Source of the DNA: Chitinophagaceae bacterium
GTDB taxonomy: Bacteria > Bacteroidota > Bacteroidia > Cytophagales > JASGCU01
Length of the DNA: 54,472 bases
Reading direction: 5' to 3'
Assembly: GCA_030053935.1 (NCBI GenBank)
Contig: JASGCU010000003.1
Location: 1 to 54,472, forward strand
Part shown: in pieces, positions 53,294 to 54,472 of the stretch
Position numbering within the stretch: the first letter of the stretch is position 1
How the letters are laid out: every line of letters starts with the position of its first letter
Program-made: the position numbers and the translations under genes
Notes under the pieces: model-generated
Told to the model about the DNA's origin: nothing
Databases searched by the model: none
Seen by the model: only the letters and a program-made list of their open reading frames with translations

Positions 53294-53917
53294 TTATTTT
53301 TCAATAATTATATATGAATTTTTTGCACCTGGAACGGCACCAGATATAACGAGTATATTTTGTTCTGGTATAATTTTTAATATTTCTAGATTTGATATTT
53401 TAACTCTATCATTTCCTGTTCTTCCTGCCATTCTCATTCCTCTAAACACTCTTGATGGAAAAGAGCAAGACCCTATGGATCCTGGTGCTCTTAATCTGTT
53501 GTGTTGTCCGTGTGTAGCTCCTCCTACTCCAGAAAATCCATGTCGTTTTACTACTCCTTGGAATCCTTTCCCCTTGGAGGTTCCTACTACTTTTACTTTA
53601 TCTTTTACGTTGAATATATCTTCTATTTTTAGAACTTTACCTAGTTCTACGGGGTAATCGGCTTTAAATTTTTTAAACTCTACAATTTTTCTTTTAGGAG
53701 TTGTGTTTGCTTTATTAAAATGTCCTTTTAATGCTTTTGTTGTATGTTTTTCTTTTTTTTCTTCGTAAGAAAGTTGTATTGCTTCGTACTTATCTTTTTC
53801 TTTTGTTTTAATTTGAGTGATAACACAGGGTCCTGCTTGTATAACAGTACATGCTATATTTATAGAATTTTCATAAACTGTGGTCATTCCAATTTTTTTT
53901 CCAATTATTCCAGACAT
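53294..53917 (-). CDS. rplC: 50S ribosomal protein L3
   Basis: 207 residues. [20 protein letters not shown] at the start and the loop [60 protein letters not shown] are typical of L3, an assembly initiator near the peptidyl transferase centre. Unlike the following genes it is separated from rpsJ by 147 bases of almost pure A/T. Confidence 0.98.
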   Translation of the reverse strand: MSGIIGKKIGMTTVYENSINIACTVIQAGPCVITQIKTKEKDKYEAIQLSYEEKKEKHTTKALKGHFNKANTTPKRKIVEFKKFKADYPVELGKVLKIEDIFNVKDKVKVVGTSKGKGFQGVVKRHGFSGVGGATHGQHNRLRAPGSIGSCSFPSRVFRGMRMAGRTGNDRVKISNLEILKIIPEQNILVISGAVPGAKNSYIIIEK

Positions 53918-54064
53918 TTGTTAGTATTTATATGTTTAATTTGTAAAATTATGATTTTTTATTTTAAAATCAAAAATAATAGTAAAAAAGTATTTTTTAT
54001 CATTATTTTATATATAAAATTATTAAGATATGTATTTTTTAATAAAAAGTACAATTATTTTTTG

Positions 54065-54370
54065 TTACGCTTTGATTTCTACGTCAACACCGCTCGGGAG
54101 GTCCATTTTCATCAAGGCATCGATAGTTTTAGTATTTGTGGAGTATATATCTAGTAATCTTTTATAGGTACAGAGTTGAAATTGTTCTCTTGATTTTTTA
54201 TTTACATGTGGTGATCTTAATACAGTAAATATTTCTTTTTTAGTAGGAAGCGGTATAGGACCGTTTACTTTTGCTCCTGTAGATTTAACTGCGTGGAGTA
54301 TTTGTTCAGATGATTTATCTATAAGTAAGTGATCGTGTGATTTTAGTTTTATTCTAATTTTTTGATTCAT
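54065..54370 (-). CDS. rpsJ: 30S ribosomal protein S10
   Basis: 101 residues. [40 protein letters not shown] and the end [15 protein letters not shown] identify S10. It is the first gene of the cluster in the window; fusA, rpsG and rpsL often lie upstream but the window ends 102 bases beyond its start. Those 102 bases are A/T-rich and probably contain the cluster promoter or the end of an upstream operon spacer. Confidence 0.98.
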   Translation of the reverse strand: MNQKIRIKLKSHDHLLIDKSSEQILHAVKSTGAKVNGPIPLPTKKEIFTVLRSPHVNKKSREQFQLCTYKRLLDIYSTNTKTIDALMKMDLPSGVDVEIKA

Positions 54371-54472
54371 TTTATTTGGTATATTATTTTATTTTTATTT
54401 ATAGTGTGAAACGACAAATTACTATTTTTTTTATTTTTGTTTTATTTTTTATATAAAAAAGGTAAAAAAAAA

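Overview
The window is AT-rich chromosomal DNA of a member of the Bacteroidota, probably a Cytophaga/Chitinophaga/Saprospira-like lineage. The evidence is a C-terminal type IX secretion (T9SS) sorting domain on the first large gene, a gliding-motility-associated (CHU_C-type) C-terminus on the second, an acpP-fabF-rnc cluster, a metal-transport permease fused to a DtxR-like domain, the near absence of Shine-Dalgarno sequences, and Cys-poor (zinc-free) versions of L36 and S14. I cannot name a genus from the sequence alone.

Region 1 (1-16,200) is the accessory part. A 3,744-residue secreted protein carries three blocks of exactly seven FG-GAP blades followed by 21 Ig-like repeats and a type A T9SS sorting domain. 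Directly behind it is a 972-residue secreted protein ending in the gliding-motility (type B) C-terminus. Then come two short membrane-protein frames that look like one internally duplicated gene broken at a run of five C.

Region 2 (16,200-21,330) holds an isolated ilvN, a FtsX/MacB-type permease and murB on the plus strand. They converge on rnc-fabF-acpP on the minus strand. Region 3 (21,330-36,650) is entirely minus strand: dnaN, a MoxR ATPase, a sugar nucleotidyltransferase, nuoH, a CCG-domain Fe-S protein, a sugar-kinase-like APH-fold protein, a PpiD-like chaperone, an MltD-like transglycosylase, recJ, and the permease-DtxR fusion. Several of these (nuoH, ilvN, the permease, MoxR) lack their usual operon partners. 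The intergenic spaces contain repeats, hairpins and transposase debris.

Region 4 (36,650-40,050) contains a decayed IS1-family element of about 771 bp, recognisable end to end, then an M23 peptidase and a YghZ-type aldo/keto reductase. Region 5 (40,200-54,370) is the continuous S10-spc-alpha ribosomal protein cluster, read on the minus strand from rpsJ to rplQ. It includes secY, infA, the short rpmJ and rpoA. Notable details are an 84-residue polar tail on S3 and direct secY-infA adjacency with no map or adk between them.

The housekeeping part is ordinary. The most interesting material is the giant secreted protein with its 3x7 blade and 21-repeat layout and its change of base skew, the broken duplicated membrane gene, and the dispersed intergenic repeats. 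No CRISPR array, tRNA, rRNA or intact phage or defence system was seen.
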